In this document: positions 7,410 through 15,707 of the stretch, piece by piece
Layout: every line of letters starts with the position of its first letter
Numbering within the stretch: position 1 is the first letter of the stretch
Notes under the pieces: model-generated
What the model saw: the letters and a program-made list of their open reading frames with translations, nothing else
What the model was told of the DNA's origin: nothing
Databases searched by the model: none
Position numbers and translations under genes: made by a program
DNA from: JAMXLO01 sp035569235
Lineage (GTDB): Bacteria > Pseudomonadota > Alphaproteobacteria > Acetobacterales > Acetobacteraceae
Length of the DNA stretch: 64,000 nucleotides
NCBI GenBank assembly: GCA_035569235.1
Contig: DATMND010000422.1
Span: 22,379-86,378, forward strand
Direction: 5' to 3'

Positions 7410-9680
7410 CTAGAGCGCCTTGAAACCAAACTGTCCGATGGTCTTGAAGGTCATCTGGATCAGCAGAGTCGTAGAACCGTTGTCCCCGTTGAACGAGGTA
7501 TAGCGGCGAAAGAACCGCAAATCCAAGATATAGCATTCATCTTCGTAGATTGCGTCCGTGCCGACGGCAACCATCTGGTTGGTCTGAAGATCGCGTCGTG
7601 CAAACCCGCTGAAGCGGTATTGCCCCCAGTTCGACGAGGCGCCGAGGGTGATCTCGTTGCGTGGCACATAGAACGCGTTGCCCGCGGGCGGCGGTTGGGG
7701 CTGATCGAAGAACGTGGCCGGATTGAATGACGTGTAGATATAGCCGCCCGAGACGTTGAACTTCGGAACGCCGGCGCTGGCGACCGCGTCGGCCATCCTC
7801 ACGGCAAGCGAGTTGTGGTCGAGCCGCGTACGATACGTCAGGTTGAGCCAGCTCGTCGGTGCGAAGCTGGTGCGGGCGACCACGTCCGACACCTGATCAT
7901 GCAGGCCTGACGACTCAAGGAACAGGTTGCTCTTGGTGGTGCGATACGATTGTCCGATCAGACCGTCGAACGTGGTGCCGCCCAGGTACCAGGCGCCGTG
8001 CAGCGCCACGTTCGCGCGCACTCCACCGTCCAGCCGATCGATGCCGGGAAAGCGATTGAAGCCGAACAGGTTGGCGTCGGTAAATTCGAGATCGAAGCTG
8101 TCCTCGTTCGGATATCGGTTGAACTGGCTGTCGCCCGCCTGTGGTGCGACGACGAGTTCCGCCATCGGCTCGATGAGCTGGGTGCCCCATGCGCCGGCGT
8201 CGCGCATGAACGGCCAGCGGACAAAAATCGAGGCCTGTGGGAGGGAGCGGGCGGCGTTGGCCTGATTGTGCGTGCCGAAATTGGGCTGCTCGTTGAAGTC
8301 GCTCGCGTCATAACCGGCAGTGTCGTCGTGCAGTGTGACTGTCCACAGGTCGCCCAGCGGACCGACCCACGGGCGCGAATAATTCAACGTAAGGCTGGCA
8401 CGCCGCGTATTCGTGCCGATGGAGCGTATGACATTGAACGATGTGACGTCGACCGCGAGCCGCCCACCCCAGGCGTCCGGGGTGCCGAAATAGCTGTACT
8501 CATACCTTGGCAGGACCAGCGGCAGTTCGTCGCTGACGACCGAAGTGTTCACTGCCTGGTAGACCCGGGAGTCGAGGCGCGTGTAAGCCCCCTCGCCGAA
8601 CCCCTCGAGGTAGACCTGGCTGGCCACTATGTTGGGGTCCGTGCCGAGCTGAGACCCGAGGTGAAAGTCACGGACAAAATCGGTGTTCGTAATGTGCCCG
8701 CCGTTGAAGCCCCAACGCCATGTGTCGTCCAGATTGAACTGGCCTCTGGCAGTTACCGCGGCCGCAATCGAGTTGTCGATATAGCCTACCGCGCCATCCG
8801 CCCGCAGGAAGCCGTTGTTGAACCGGCGGCGGTACTCGGCCTCGAGTTCGGGTCCGGCCCGCGAGGTGATCATCGGCGTGAACGTCGCATCCGACTGATC
8901 GTCGATCACCCAGTAATACGGCTGCGCGTAGAAGCCGCCGAGATGCGAGGATACGCCGATCGAGGGGATCAGCAGACCGGACGCGCGCTTCACGGATGGA
9001 TCGGCGTGCCAGAAATACGGCATGTAGGCGATAGGAATGCCATACATTTCCATGACGGCATCCTGGTATTCGATCTTCTTATGCTCGAGATCCTGCACGG
9101 CCGACAGTGCGCGAATTTGCCAGAGCGGCGGTTTTGTCGGGTCCTTGGCGCAGAGATTGCACGTGGAATAGACCACGCGCGACATCTCGTTGATCTCTCC
9201 CTCGGTTCGCCGCGCGCCATTGGCGGCCAGCCTGCCGTTCTGCGGCAGGATCCCGCGCATGTCGCGCAGCACGCCGTTCTTCATGTCCTGCGTAAGCTCG
9301 GCGTAATTCGCGAACAGCACCTGGCCGTCCGGCTCGAGCAGGACGACGTTTCCCTGGGCGGCGGCCACGCCGGTGTTGCGATCGAAGGTGATCTTGTCGG
9401 CACGCAGCACATGATCGCCCTGCCAGGCCTCGACATGACCTTCGGCGATCACCAGTGAGTTCTCACGATCATACTCGACCGTGTCGGAGGTGAAGCTTAC
9501 CGGCTGGTCGCGCGACCCCTTCGCTTGTGAGGCGCCGCTGACGATCTCGCCAAGCTGGGCGTGAGCGGTGACGGGTAAAGTTACTGCCAGCAGAACTGCC
9601 AGCAGCACCATGTGCGCGATGGTGTGCGCCCGCACTGCATAGTGGAAGGCGCATGCCCGCACGACGAGGGCTCGCGCCAT
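7410..9680 (-). CDS. lptD: LPS-assembly protein LptD
   Basis: Outer-membrane beta-barrel that, with LptE, inserts lipopolysaccharide into the outer leaflet. The 756-aa product has a hydrophobic signal ending in VTLPVTAHAQ and an N-terminal OstA/LptA-like jellyroll (residues ~55-190: FTSDTVEYDRENSLVIAEG). A long LptD barrel domain follows, with the family motif PYFWHADPS. It ends with phenylalanine-rich strands (FKTIGQFGFKAL). The ATG at 9680 is two bases beyond the lptG stop. Part of lptF-lptG-lptD-surA-rsmA, an operon devoted mainly to outer-membrane assembly. An internal start at 9611 would give a shorter signal peptide. Confidence 0.95.
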   Translation of the reverse strand: MARALVVRACAFHYAVRAHTIAHMVLLAVLLAVTLPVTAHAQLGEIVSGASQAKGSRDQPVSFTSDTVEYDRENSLVIAEGHVEAWQGDHVLRADKITFDRNTGVAAAQGNVVLLEPDGQVLFANYAELTQDMKNGVLRDMRGILPQNGRLAANGARRTEGEINEMSRVVYSTCNLCAKDPTKPPLWQIRALSAVQDLEHKKIEYQDAVMEMYGIPIAYMPYFWHADPSVKRASGLLIPSIGVSSHLGGFYAQPYYWVIDDQSDATFTPMITSRAGPELEAEYRRRFNNGFLRADGAVGYIDNSIAAAVTARGQFNLDDTWRWGFNGGHITNTDFVRDFHLGSQLGTDPNIVASQVYLEGFGEGAYTRLDSRVYQAVNTSVVSDELPLVLPRYEYSYFGTPDAWGGRLAVDVTSFNVIRSIGTNTRRASLTLNYSRPWVGPLGDLWTVTLHDDTAGYDASDFNEQPNFGTHNQANAARSLPQASIFVRWPFMRDAGAWGTQLIEPMAELVVAPQAGDSQFNRYPNEDSFDLEFTDANLFGFNRFPGIDRLDGGVRANVALHGAWYLGGTTFDGLIGQSYRTTKSNLFLESSGLHDQVSDVVARTSFAPTSWLNLTYRTRLDHNSLAVRMADAVASAGVPKFNVSGGYIYTSFNPATFFDQPQPPPAGNAFYVPRNEITLGASSNWGQYRFSGFARRDLQTNQMVAVGTDAIYEDECYILDLRFFRRYTSFNGDNGSTTLLIQMTFKTIGQFGFKAL

Positions 9681-9682
9681 CG

Positions 9683-10795
9683 TCAGCCGTCTTCCGTGTG
9701 CAGCAGGAGTGCAAGCGCCAGCATCAGTCCCGATGCGGCCGGCGCCCAGGCGGCGAGTGCGACGGGCAATGCGCCCGACTGACCGAATTCCTCGGCCATT
9801 TTGGAGACGACGAACAATGCGAAGCCGGCGGCAACCCCGCTGCCGATCATCTTCGCCACGCCGCCGCGGCGTGCCGGGCGCATGGAGAAGCCGGCTGACA
9901 CGAGCGCCATGGTTGCGGCAAGCAACGGCAGAGCCAGCAATGCCTCGAAATGCAGTCGGTGACGGATAGAGGAAAAGCCCGATCGGTCCAGCAGCGCGAT
10001 GAAGCTCGGCAGTGCCCAGAACGAAAGGGTGTCAGGCGAGGCGAAGCTTTCCTGCACACGTGCCACGGTAAGATCAGTCGGCAGACTGATCGTGGCGGGC
10101 GGTTCTGGCATGTGTTCGGGTTGGATCGATCGGGCATTCTTTAATTGCCAGGCCCCTGCGCCGAGGATCGCCTCACTGGCCTCGATGCGCGTGAGCAGCC
10201 GGTCACGGTCATCGAGGCGGAACACGCTGACGTCGGTGGCCGTCAGTTGCTTCTTTTGCAGCTGGACGCCGTGCGCATGGATGATGGCCACTCCCTGCGG
10301 CGACAACGTGTGGTCGGACTGGCGCAGCCAGAGCTGTCCGCCGGTGAGTGCGAGCGGCCCTCCGCCGGTCTTCAAGTACGTATTGTCGAGCGACTCGGCG
10401 CGCGCAAGCATGACCGAGGAAACCGGACTTACGACGCCGGTCGCCGCCGCCCCCAGCAGCAGGGCGCAAAGTGTGGGCGCGGTGAGAAACTCCCAGGCAG
10501 AGATGCCGGCGGCGCGGGCCACGATCAGCTCGGAGGATCGGGTCAGGCGCCAGAAGCTGAGGATGCCGCCAAGCAATACGGCGAACGGAAGGATCTGCAT
10601 TGCGATGTAGGGCAGGCGCAATGCCGCGATCTCGCTGACCAGGGCGAAGGTCGCGTCGGGCTTGGTGGCGGAACGCCGCAACAGCTCGATGAAGTCGAAC
10701 ATCGCGACCAGGCCGCAGAGCGCGAGCAACATCGCGATCACTGAACCGGTGAACTGCCGGGCAATATAGAGCGAGAGCGTGATGGCAGCTGTCAT
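9683..10795 (-). CDS. lptG: LPS export ABC transporter permease LptG
   Basis: One of two inner-membrane permeases of the LptB2FG complex that extracts LPS and feeds it to LptC. 370 aa from the ATG at 10795 (MTAAITLSLYIARQ), preceded by GAGG just behind the lptF stop. It shows the YjgP/YjgQ layout of membrane spans near the N-terminus, a large periplasmic domain and three C-terminal spans. The segment AMQILPFAVLLGGILSFWRL with ARAAGISAWEF is typical. The frame continues upstream into lptF, but those residues are not conserved. Confidence 0.93.
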   Translation of the reverse strand: MTAAITLSLYIARQFTGSVIAMLLALCGLVAMFDFIELLRRSATKPDATFALVSEIAALRLPYIAMQILPFAVLLGGILSFWRLTRSSELIVARAAGISAWEFLTAPTLCALLLGAAATGVVSPVSSVMLARAESLDNTYLKTGGGPLALTGGQLWLRQSDHTLSPQGVAIIHAHGVQLQKKQLTATDVSVFRLDDRDRLLTRIEASEAILGAGAWQLKNARSIQPEHMPEPPATISLPTDLTVARVQESFASPDTLSFWALPSFIALLDRSGFSSIRHRLHFEALLALPLLAATMALVSAGFSMRPARRGGVAKMIGSGVAAGFALFVVSKMAEEFGQSGALPVALAAWAPAASGLMLALALLLHTEDG

Positions 10796-10799
10796 CCTC

Positions 10800-11954
10800 T
10801 CAGGCCGCCTCGGCCCCGCGGGTCGAATGTCCGAGGCCAGGCGCGCGCCGCAACGTCGCCAGCAGCCGCGGGCCAAGCAGAAGCCAGCCACAGATCACGC
10901 CCGGCAGCAGCGCCTGGAGCCAGACCAGCGGGAGCAGGGCATTGTCGCGCGCGGCGAGATTTTCCACTGCAAGCCCAGTGGCGAGGAGCACTACCACGGT
11001 GCCAATTGCGGCAAGCGGTCTGACAAAGCTGCCATGCCGTCGAAACGTACCGCTGAGCACCGAGAGCAATGCAACCATGGCGAAAGAAAATGCGGTCAGC
11101 GGGGTTGCCAGCCGCTTGTGTGCTTCGGCAATCCATTTCGGTATATCGTGAAGATTAGGCGGGTGTGGATCCAGCAGCTCGTCCAGTGGCAGTTCGGTCA
11201 TGTCGCGCAGCCGTTCGCCGTCGTTGCGTGCCGTGTCGGTGAGGTCGAGCTCGTTCTGGGCGAAGGTCAGCACATTCAGCCGGCCGGTCTGACGGTCGAT
11301 CTCCTGGCGGCTGCCGCTGACCAGCAGCACGCGCGGTCCGTTGGGCCCTTCCACCAGGCGGCCATGCTCGGCCAGGATCGTCGCGGTCGCCGCCTTGTCG
11401 CGCTGGTCATCAACCAGGATGCCGCGCAGCGTTCCATCCGGATCGCGCGAGCGCACGTAGACGGTCAGGTCGTCTGAAACCTGAGTGAATACGCCTTCCT
11501 GCAGCAGGAAGGCGGCCATCTGGTTGCGGATCTCCCATTGAAACTGCCGGAACGCCGTGAGGCTGGCAGGCACAAGCCAGATGTTGAGGATGTAGCAGGA
11601 GGCAATGACCAGGACGGTCAGCGCCAGTGCCGGACGGGACAACGCCCAGGGCGACAGGCCCGCCGTGCGCATCACGGTGATTTCCCGGTCGCCGGCCATG
11701 CGCTGGTAGACGAACTGCACGACGACGAAAGTGGTGATCGGCAGGATCACCGCGACGAAGCTTGGGATCAGCAGACCCGTGAGTTCCATGAAGACGCCGA
11801 GCGAGAGGCCGTGATTGACCACGAGTTCGACGAAACGCAGCGACTGGACGAGCCATATCAGCGCCGTCAGCCCGCCGGTGACGGCGATCAGCGCGAGACC
11901 CAGCTGGCGGAACATATAGCGGTCGAGTCGGTTGATCAGCTTGCCGGTGCGCAT
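10800..11954 (-). CDS. lptF: LPS export ABC transporter permease LptF
   Basis: Partner permease of LptG. From the ATG at 11954 (MRTGKLINRLDRYMFRQLG) it is 384 aa, with the paired YjgP spans, the coupling motif EITVMRTAGLSPWAL and a periplasmic beta domain (LLQEGVFTQVSDDLTVYVR). The frame is open for another 109 codons upstream, but that part is low-complexity and contains a dispersed repeat, so I reject it. It is the first gene of the outer-membrane operon, four bases ahead of lptG. Confidence 0.92.
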   Translation of the reverse strand: MRTGKLINRLDRYMFRQLGLALIAVTGGLTALIWLVQSLRFVELVVNHGLSLGVFMELTGLLIPSFVAVILPITTFVVVQFVYQRMAGDREITVMRTAGLSPWALSRPALALTVLVIASCYILNIWLVPASLTAFRQFQWEIRNQMAAFLLQEGVFTQVSDDLTVYVRSRDPDGTLRGILVDDQRDKAATATILAEHGRLVEGPNGPRVLLVSGSRQEIDRQTGRLNVLTFAQNELDLTDTARNDGERLRDMTELPLDELLDPHPPNLHDIPKWIAEAHKRLATPLTAFSFAMVALLSVLSGTFRRHGSFVRPLAAIGTVVVLLATGLAVENLAARDNALLPLVWLQALLPGVICGWLLLGPRLLATLRRAPGLGHSTRGAEAA

Positions 11955-12098
11955 CCTGCGTGGCGGTCCCCTTCTGGTGGTCCCGTTCGTGGCGGCCCCC
12001 TTCGGGCAGCGGAGTGTATTGCGGACTCGCGCGTCCGGCCAAGCGGCGCGGGTTTTGTGCGTCAGGTGGGGCATCGATGCAAGGCGGGGGTGCCGGCC

Positions 12099-12154
12099 AA
12101 GGAAGGTTCCACACAGAGAGCCGCCGAGGATGGCGCACTGAGAGCCACTGAGGG
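12099..12154. repeat. dispersed repeat of the GGAAGGTTCCACAC family, single arm
   Basis: Begins AAGGAAGGTTCCACACAGAG and contains GAGAGCCACTGAGG. The same words, mostly as inverted pairs, recur at 18497-18565, 41867-42019 and 51679-51827. It occupies the 338-bp gap (11955-12292) between lptF and the channel-like gene; nothing else is seen in that gap. Confidence 0.65.
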
Positions 12155-12292
12155 TCCGTCTCTGAACGCCTGCGGAATGAGATCGCCAACGGCCGCTATG
12201 GGTGAAGTCCGGACCTTTCTCCGTCCCCCTGGTTCCCATCCGCGCGTCTTTGGCACAGCACCCCGACGGGTGCAGAAACACTTCAAGTTAAT

Positions 12293-12763
12293 TCATGGTG
12301 GGTGACGACGGGTCATGAACAGTTTAGAGAGCATCGGCCAGTACTCCTGCATCACCGCGAAAATGTAGGCCGTGCTGATACCAAACAGCAGCATGCCGCC
12401 CGCCGCCTCCAGCGCGCCCATCATCTGCCAGTGCTGTTGCAGCATCAGCCCCGAAGCGCCTCGCGTTGTCATCGAGTCGACGGAATAGAGGATCGCATCT
12501 TCAGGCGAGTCCAGCGCACCAAGCCAAATATACGCCGCCGCCCAAATCGCGGCCTCTATCCCGTGTAGCACCGCCAGCAGCAGTCCGATCACCCCGACTA
12601 TGCCAATCACTATCGGGATCACGCGCCGTGAACGAAGGTTCCGGGTCTCCAGCCACGCCCTGATCCTGAGCCCCACGAGGGCCATCATCACGACCCCCGT
12701 CGCGTGGATTGCGATGGTCAGTGCAATGAGCGACAGCCCCCAGGTCCAGTTGACATTATCCAA
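12293..12763 (-). CDS. two-pore-helix ion-channel-like membrane protein
   Basis: 156 aa with about four hydrophobic segments. The first (LSLIALTIAIHATGVVMMAL) is followed by an IPIVIGIVGVIGLLLAVLHG span. The C-terminal half resembles the Ion_trans_2 fold: span, re-entrant pore loop (YSVDSMTTRGASGL), span. The K+ filter TVGYG is not present; TTRGASG stands in its place, so ion selectivity cannot be inferred. The start is a TTG at 12763 with an AGGAT site upstream, the only good start before the first span. No operon partner is visible. Confident as a gene, tentative as a channel. Confidence 0.75.
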   Translation of the reverse strand: MDNVNWTWGLSLIALTIAIHATGVVMMALVGLRIRAWLETRNLRSRRVIPIVIGIVGVIGLLLAVLHGIEAAIWAAAYIWLGALDSPEDAILYSVDSMTTRGASGLMLQQHWQMMGALEAAGGMLLFGISTAYIFAVMQEYWPMLSKLFMTRRHPP

Positions 12764-13374
12764 CAGGTATATCCTGCAAAGACCAGTGTACCTCGGTTAT
12801 CCGACAAAAGGGCCGCGCGTGCGAGTTGCTCGACACCCCGGCCAAGTGCGTTGAGCGCTCCAACGGCGGCTTCCCACCCAACCCGATCATCCGGCTGCGA
12901 GACCGACGAGTCAGACGCTGACAGTCCTCTACGCGCCATAACCGGCGGGGATTGGTGGAAATCGAACGCAAGGGTACCGTCACGCTGAGGTCCACGTGCC
13001 AGTTAGCGCATCTTGGCATCTCCGGTACCGCATCGAACCCCGATGTTTCGTTTCCAAACAGTCGCTCGTTCCTTGACACTATCCGCAACCTCTGTTCCTC
13101 TGTTGCTCGCTCAACCGCGGTGCCGTCCACGCTGTTTGCGATCGCCGTCGTTGGCCAATACGTGCATAGAGCGCGAAAGCTGTGATTTCTTCGGTCCAAC
13201 GGTAAGGGCCGTGGCCCCGAAGATGTGAGCGTCCGGAGGCGCCCAACTGGCAGTAGGTTTCCTAGACCCACTGACGACCCGAAAAGCAAAGGCTACAAGT
13301 TGGATCGTAGCCGACATTCGATCCATTGAGGCACGGGAAACAGCGAGCTGTGGCTACGGTCTGATAGGTCAGCT
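12764..13374. other. 611-bp intergenic region without a recognised gene
   Basis: Several overlapping frames exist on both strands, including one of 177 codons on the minus strand that overlaps the start of the channel-like gene. Their translations are Arg/Ser/Pro-rich with no domain character, and base composition is less GC-rich than neighbours. Probably non-coding or decayed sequence. Confidence 0.4.
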
Positions 13375-13560
13375 ATGCCTCTTTTTATTGGTTGCCTCTT
13401 CCCAATGGTCTTGACGGTCGTCGGCGCCGCCATCGGCGGGATTAGTGGCGGAACGACGGCTGGACTGTGGGGGGCAGCCGCCGGTTTTGCCGTAGGCTTC
13501 GTTTTGATGTTGGGCGCGATATGGTTGTTTGACCGAGCGAGGGACAAACTAGGCGAATAG
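13375..13560 (+). CDS. small hydrophobic membrane protein, 61 aa
   Basis: MPLFIGCLFPMVLTVVGAAI begins a protein with two hydrophobic stretches separated by a glycine-rich turn (GGISGGTTAGLWG), ending with a charged tail DRARDKLGE. The pattern of two helices with small residues suggests a membrane hairpin. AGG lies six bases before the ATG. No family recognised. It is isolated between non-coding DNA and the convergent marC, so it could be a chance frame. Confidence 0.5.
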   Translation: MPLFIGCLFPMVLTVVGAAIGGISGGTTAGLWGAAAGFAVGFVLMLGAIWLFDRARDKLGE

Positions 13561-13587
13561 CGCGACCAGCAGAGCCGACCCGTGACG

Positions 13588-14238
13588 TCAGTGTGCGGTT
13601 GCGAGACCGTAGGTTTGGAGGGCCTCGACCACCCCGTGAAAGATCAGTCCCATTCCCATCGCGGCAACGAAGAAGCCGACGATGCGCGTGGCGGCATCGA
13701 TCCCCCGGGGACCGATGCGCGCCAGCATGATTCGAGCCGAACGTAGCACCAAATATGTCACGACCATTGTCGCCAGGATCGCCGCAGAAATTTCAATGAA
13801 CGCCACGACCTCGAATGCCGCTCGCTTGACCAGAGACGTCATGCCGAGAATGGTCGCGATGGCACCCGGGCCAACCATGATCGGCATTGCCAGGGGAACA
13901 AAAGCGACGTCCTCATCGGCCGCCGGTTGACCGTTTGTCGCATGACCCTTGGCCGCTTCCGCAGCACGCGAGGCGAACAACGCGAATCCCAAACGCGTCA
14001 GTATGATGCCGCCGACGATGCGAACCATGCTGAGCGGTATTCCGAAGACGCGTAGGATCAGAGTGCCGAAGATCAAAAAGAAAAACATCAGCGCCACGGC
14101 ATACAGGCAAGAGCGGCGTGCGATGCGTCTGCGCTCTTCGTCGTCTTTGCGTCCGGCCAGATCAAGAAAAACCGGCAGCGCCTCGAGCGGATTGATGATC
14201 GCGAGGAGAGTCGAGAACGTCGCGATAAACAGGGTCAC
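13588..14238 (-). CDS. MarC family integral membrane protein
   Basis: UPF0056/MarC proteins have six membrane spans and no established transport substrate; the old link to multiple antibiotic resistance was not upheld. The GTG at 14238 (VTLFIATFSTLLAIINPLEA) gives 216 aa, the family length, and has AGAGGA upstream. Conserved features are NPLEALPVFL near the N-terminus and FVPLAMPIMVGPGAIATILG in the middle. The frame extends 36 codons further upstream without conservation. It stands alone, downstream of the efflux operon and in the same direction. Confidence 0.9.
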   Translation of the reverse strand: MTLFIATFSTLLAIINPLEALPVFLDLAGRKDDEERRRIARRSCLYAVALMFFFLIFGTLILRVFGIPLSMVRIVGGIILTRLGFALFASRAAEAAKGHATNGQPAADEDVAFVPLAMPIMVGPGAIATILGMTSLVKRAAFEVVAFIEISAAILATMVVTYLVLRSARIMLARIGPRGIDAATRIVGFFVAAMGMGLIFHGVVEALQTYGLATAH

Positions 14239-14346
14239 GGGCGTTGTGTTCCTCTCATCCGATCTGAAAACGAGCGAGCCTCGATGAGCAGGCGCCGGAT
14301 GCCGAACCCGCCGGCAACGCGAGCGGCAGCAATCGATATTGATCAT

Positions 14347-15477
14347 TCATTGCAACACGCGGGGAACCGGTGGCACCTGGTCACCATCCTTGCTCGTTCC
14401 GGTGACGACCAGCACCGAGGCCGTGGTGCCGGCGCGCAGTTTGATGGTGTCTGGAACCTTCCCGATGCGCACCATTACCGGTATGCGCTGCGCGAGTCGG
14501 ATCCACTCGAAGGTCGGCTTGACGGAGGGCAACTGCTCGAAGCCCGTGCTGCCGTTTTGCTGGGCAATGCCCCAACCAATGCTGTCCACGCTGCCATCCA
14601 AGGGAGTATCGGGATAACTCATCAGCGTGACAACGGCCCGATCGCCTTTTTGGAGGTCCCCCACGAAGGTTTCGCGGAAGAATGCCTGGGCGTAGAAGCT
14701 ATTCGCATCAATCAAGGCCAGCATCGGTTGATTGGCAGCCGCGGAATCCCCGACGTGCACTTGTAAATTGGTGACGTATCCATCCGTGGGGGCCCATACC
14801 TTCGTGAAGTCCAGGTTCAATTGCGCAAGTTCCAGGTCCGCTGCGGCCCGGCGCCGCCGAGGGTTATCGTCTCCGGGCGCGCCGAGATCTGCCAACCCGC
14901 GAGCCACATCGTCTTCCGCTTGCGCCAGCGCAGCGGTCGCCTGGCTCACTTTCGCTTTGGCTTCGCTCAACCGTGCGCGGGCCAGCTCATACGCCGTAGC
15001 CGTGTCATCGACGTCTCTCTGCGAGTTGATCCCCGCCGCGCGCAGATCCTTGGCGCGTCCGAAAATGATCCGCTGGTTCTCCGCCTGTGCGGCAGAACCC
15101 TCGACCTCGAACTGCGCCTGGCTGAGCTCTGCCTGGCGTTGCGCGAGTTGGCGCTTCAATCCGTTAACCTGATCGGTAAGGGACTGGACGATATCGCGCA
15201 TGTTGTCGAACTGCGCACGTGCCAGATTCACGGCCGCTTGGAATGTGCTTGGGTCGATTTCGAATATAAGATCACCCTTCTTCACCAGCTGATTATTCTG
15301 GACCGGCACGCGAACGAGCGGACCGGATACGCGCGGGGCGATCTGAACAACCTGCGCCCGCACCAGGCCGTCCCGTGTCCAGGGATACTTGATATAGTCA
15401 AGATATTTGTAGGCAATCATGGCAAGGGCTGCCAGCACGATCACGCCTGTGGCGATGATTCTGACGATCGGTTTCAT
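14347..15477 (-). CDS. HlyD/EmrA-type membrane fusion protein of an efflux pump
   Basis: 376 aa. One N-terminal membrane anchor (IIATGVIVLAALAMIAYKYL) is followed by a biotinyl-lipoyl-like half motif (VQIAPRVSGPLVRVPVQNNQ). Then come a long coiled-coil hairpin (residues ~85-200, rich in Gln, Ala and Arg) and the second lipoyl half (GYVTNLQVHVGDSAAANQPM). This is the periplasmic adaptor of AaeA type. It starts four bases after the DUF1656 gene, the conserved FUSC-DUF1656-HlyD order of aromatic acid exporters. No outer-membrane channel gene is present here. Confidence 0.92.
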   Translation of the reverse strand: MKPIVRIIATGVIVLAALAMIAYKYLDYIKYPWTRDGLVRAQVVQIAPRVSGPLVRVPVQNNQLVKKGDLIFEIDPSTFQAAVNLARAQFDNMRDIVQSLTDQVNGLKRQLAQRQAELSQAQFEVEGSAAQAENQRIIFGRAKDLRAAGINSQRDVDDTATAYELARARLSEAKAKVSQATAALAQAEDDVARGLADLGAPGDDNPRRRRAAADLELAQLNLDFTKVWAPTDGYVTNLQVHVGDSAAANQPMLALIDANSFYAQAFFRETFVGDLQKGDRAVVTLMSYPDTPLDGSVDSIGWGIAQQNGSTGFEQLPSVKPTFEWIRLAQRIPVMVRIGKVPDTIKLRAGTTASVLVVTGTSKDGDQVPPVPRVLQ

Positions 15478-15481
15478 GCTC

Positions 15482-15694
15482 TCACCCCGGAATCAGAAAG
15501 ATGGAGAACAGGCCGATGTAAATCGCCGTCAGCGCGATCAGCACCAGTGACGGGCGATAAAAGTAGCGCGACACTCGGAAACGGTTCGAAAGCCGCGCCG
15601 TGATCGTGGCGGCGACGAGACCCAGCGTAGCATCAAGCAGCATCGGCGGGAAGAAAACTTCTCCTACGTGTAGCTCGTGCGGAATAAGATGCAT
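15482..15694 (-). CDS. DUF1656 small membrane protein (AaeX-like)
   Basis: About 70 aa with two membrane helices. It reads MHLIPHELHVGEVFFPPMLL, typical of DUF1656, and ends in a second helix (LIALTAIYIGLFSIFLIPG). I chose the second ATG of ATG-ACG-ATG because GGAGG lies seven bases before it. It sits between the FUSC transporter and the adaptor, as in AaeXAB-type pumps. Its role in the pump is not known. Confidence 0.88.
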   Translation of the reverse strand: MHLIPHELHVGEVFFPPMLLDATLGLVAATITARLSNRFRVSRYFYRPSLVLIALTAIYIGLFSIFLIPG

Positions 15695-15707
15695 CGTCAT
15701 GCCTCCG

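Noticed and set aside
11955..12281. 109-codon N-terminal extension of LptF
   Set aside because: Low-complexity, outside the conserved family start MRTGKLINR, and runs through a dispersed repeat.
12756..13289. A 177-codon minus-strand frame in the gap right of the channel-like gene
   Set aside because: Overlaps the start of a better supported gene, has Arg/Ser-rich composition and no domain character; counter-frames of similar length exist.
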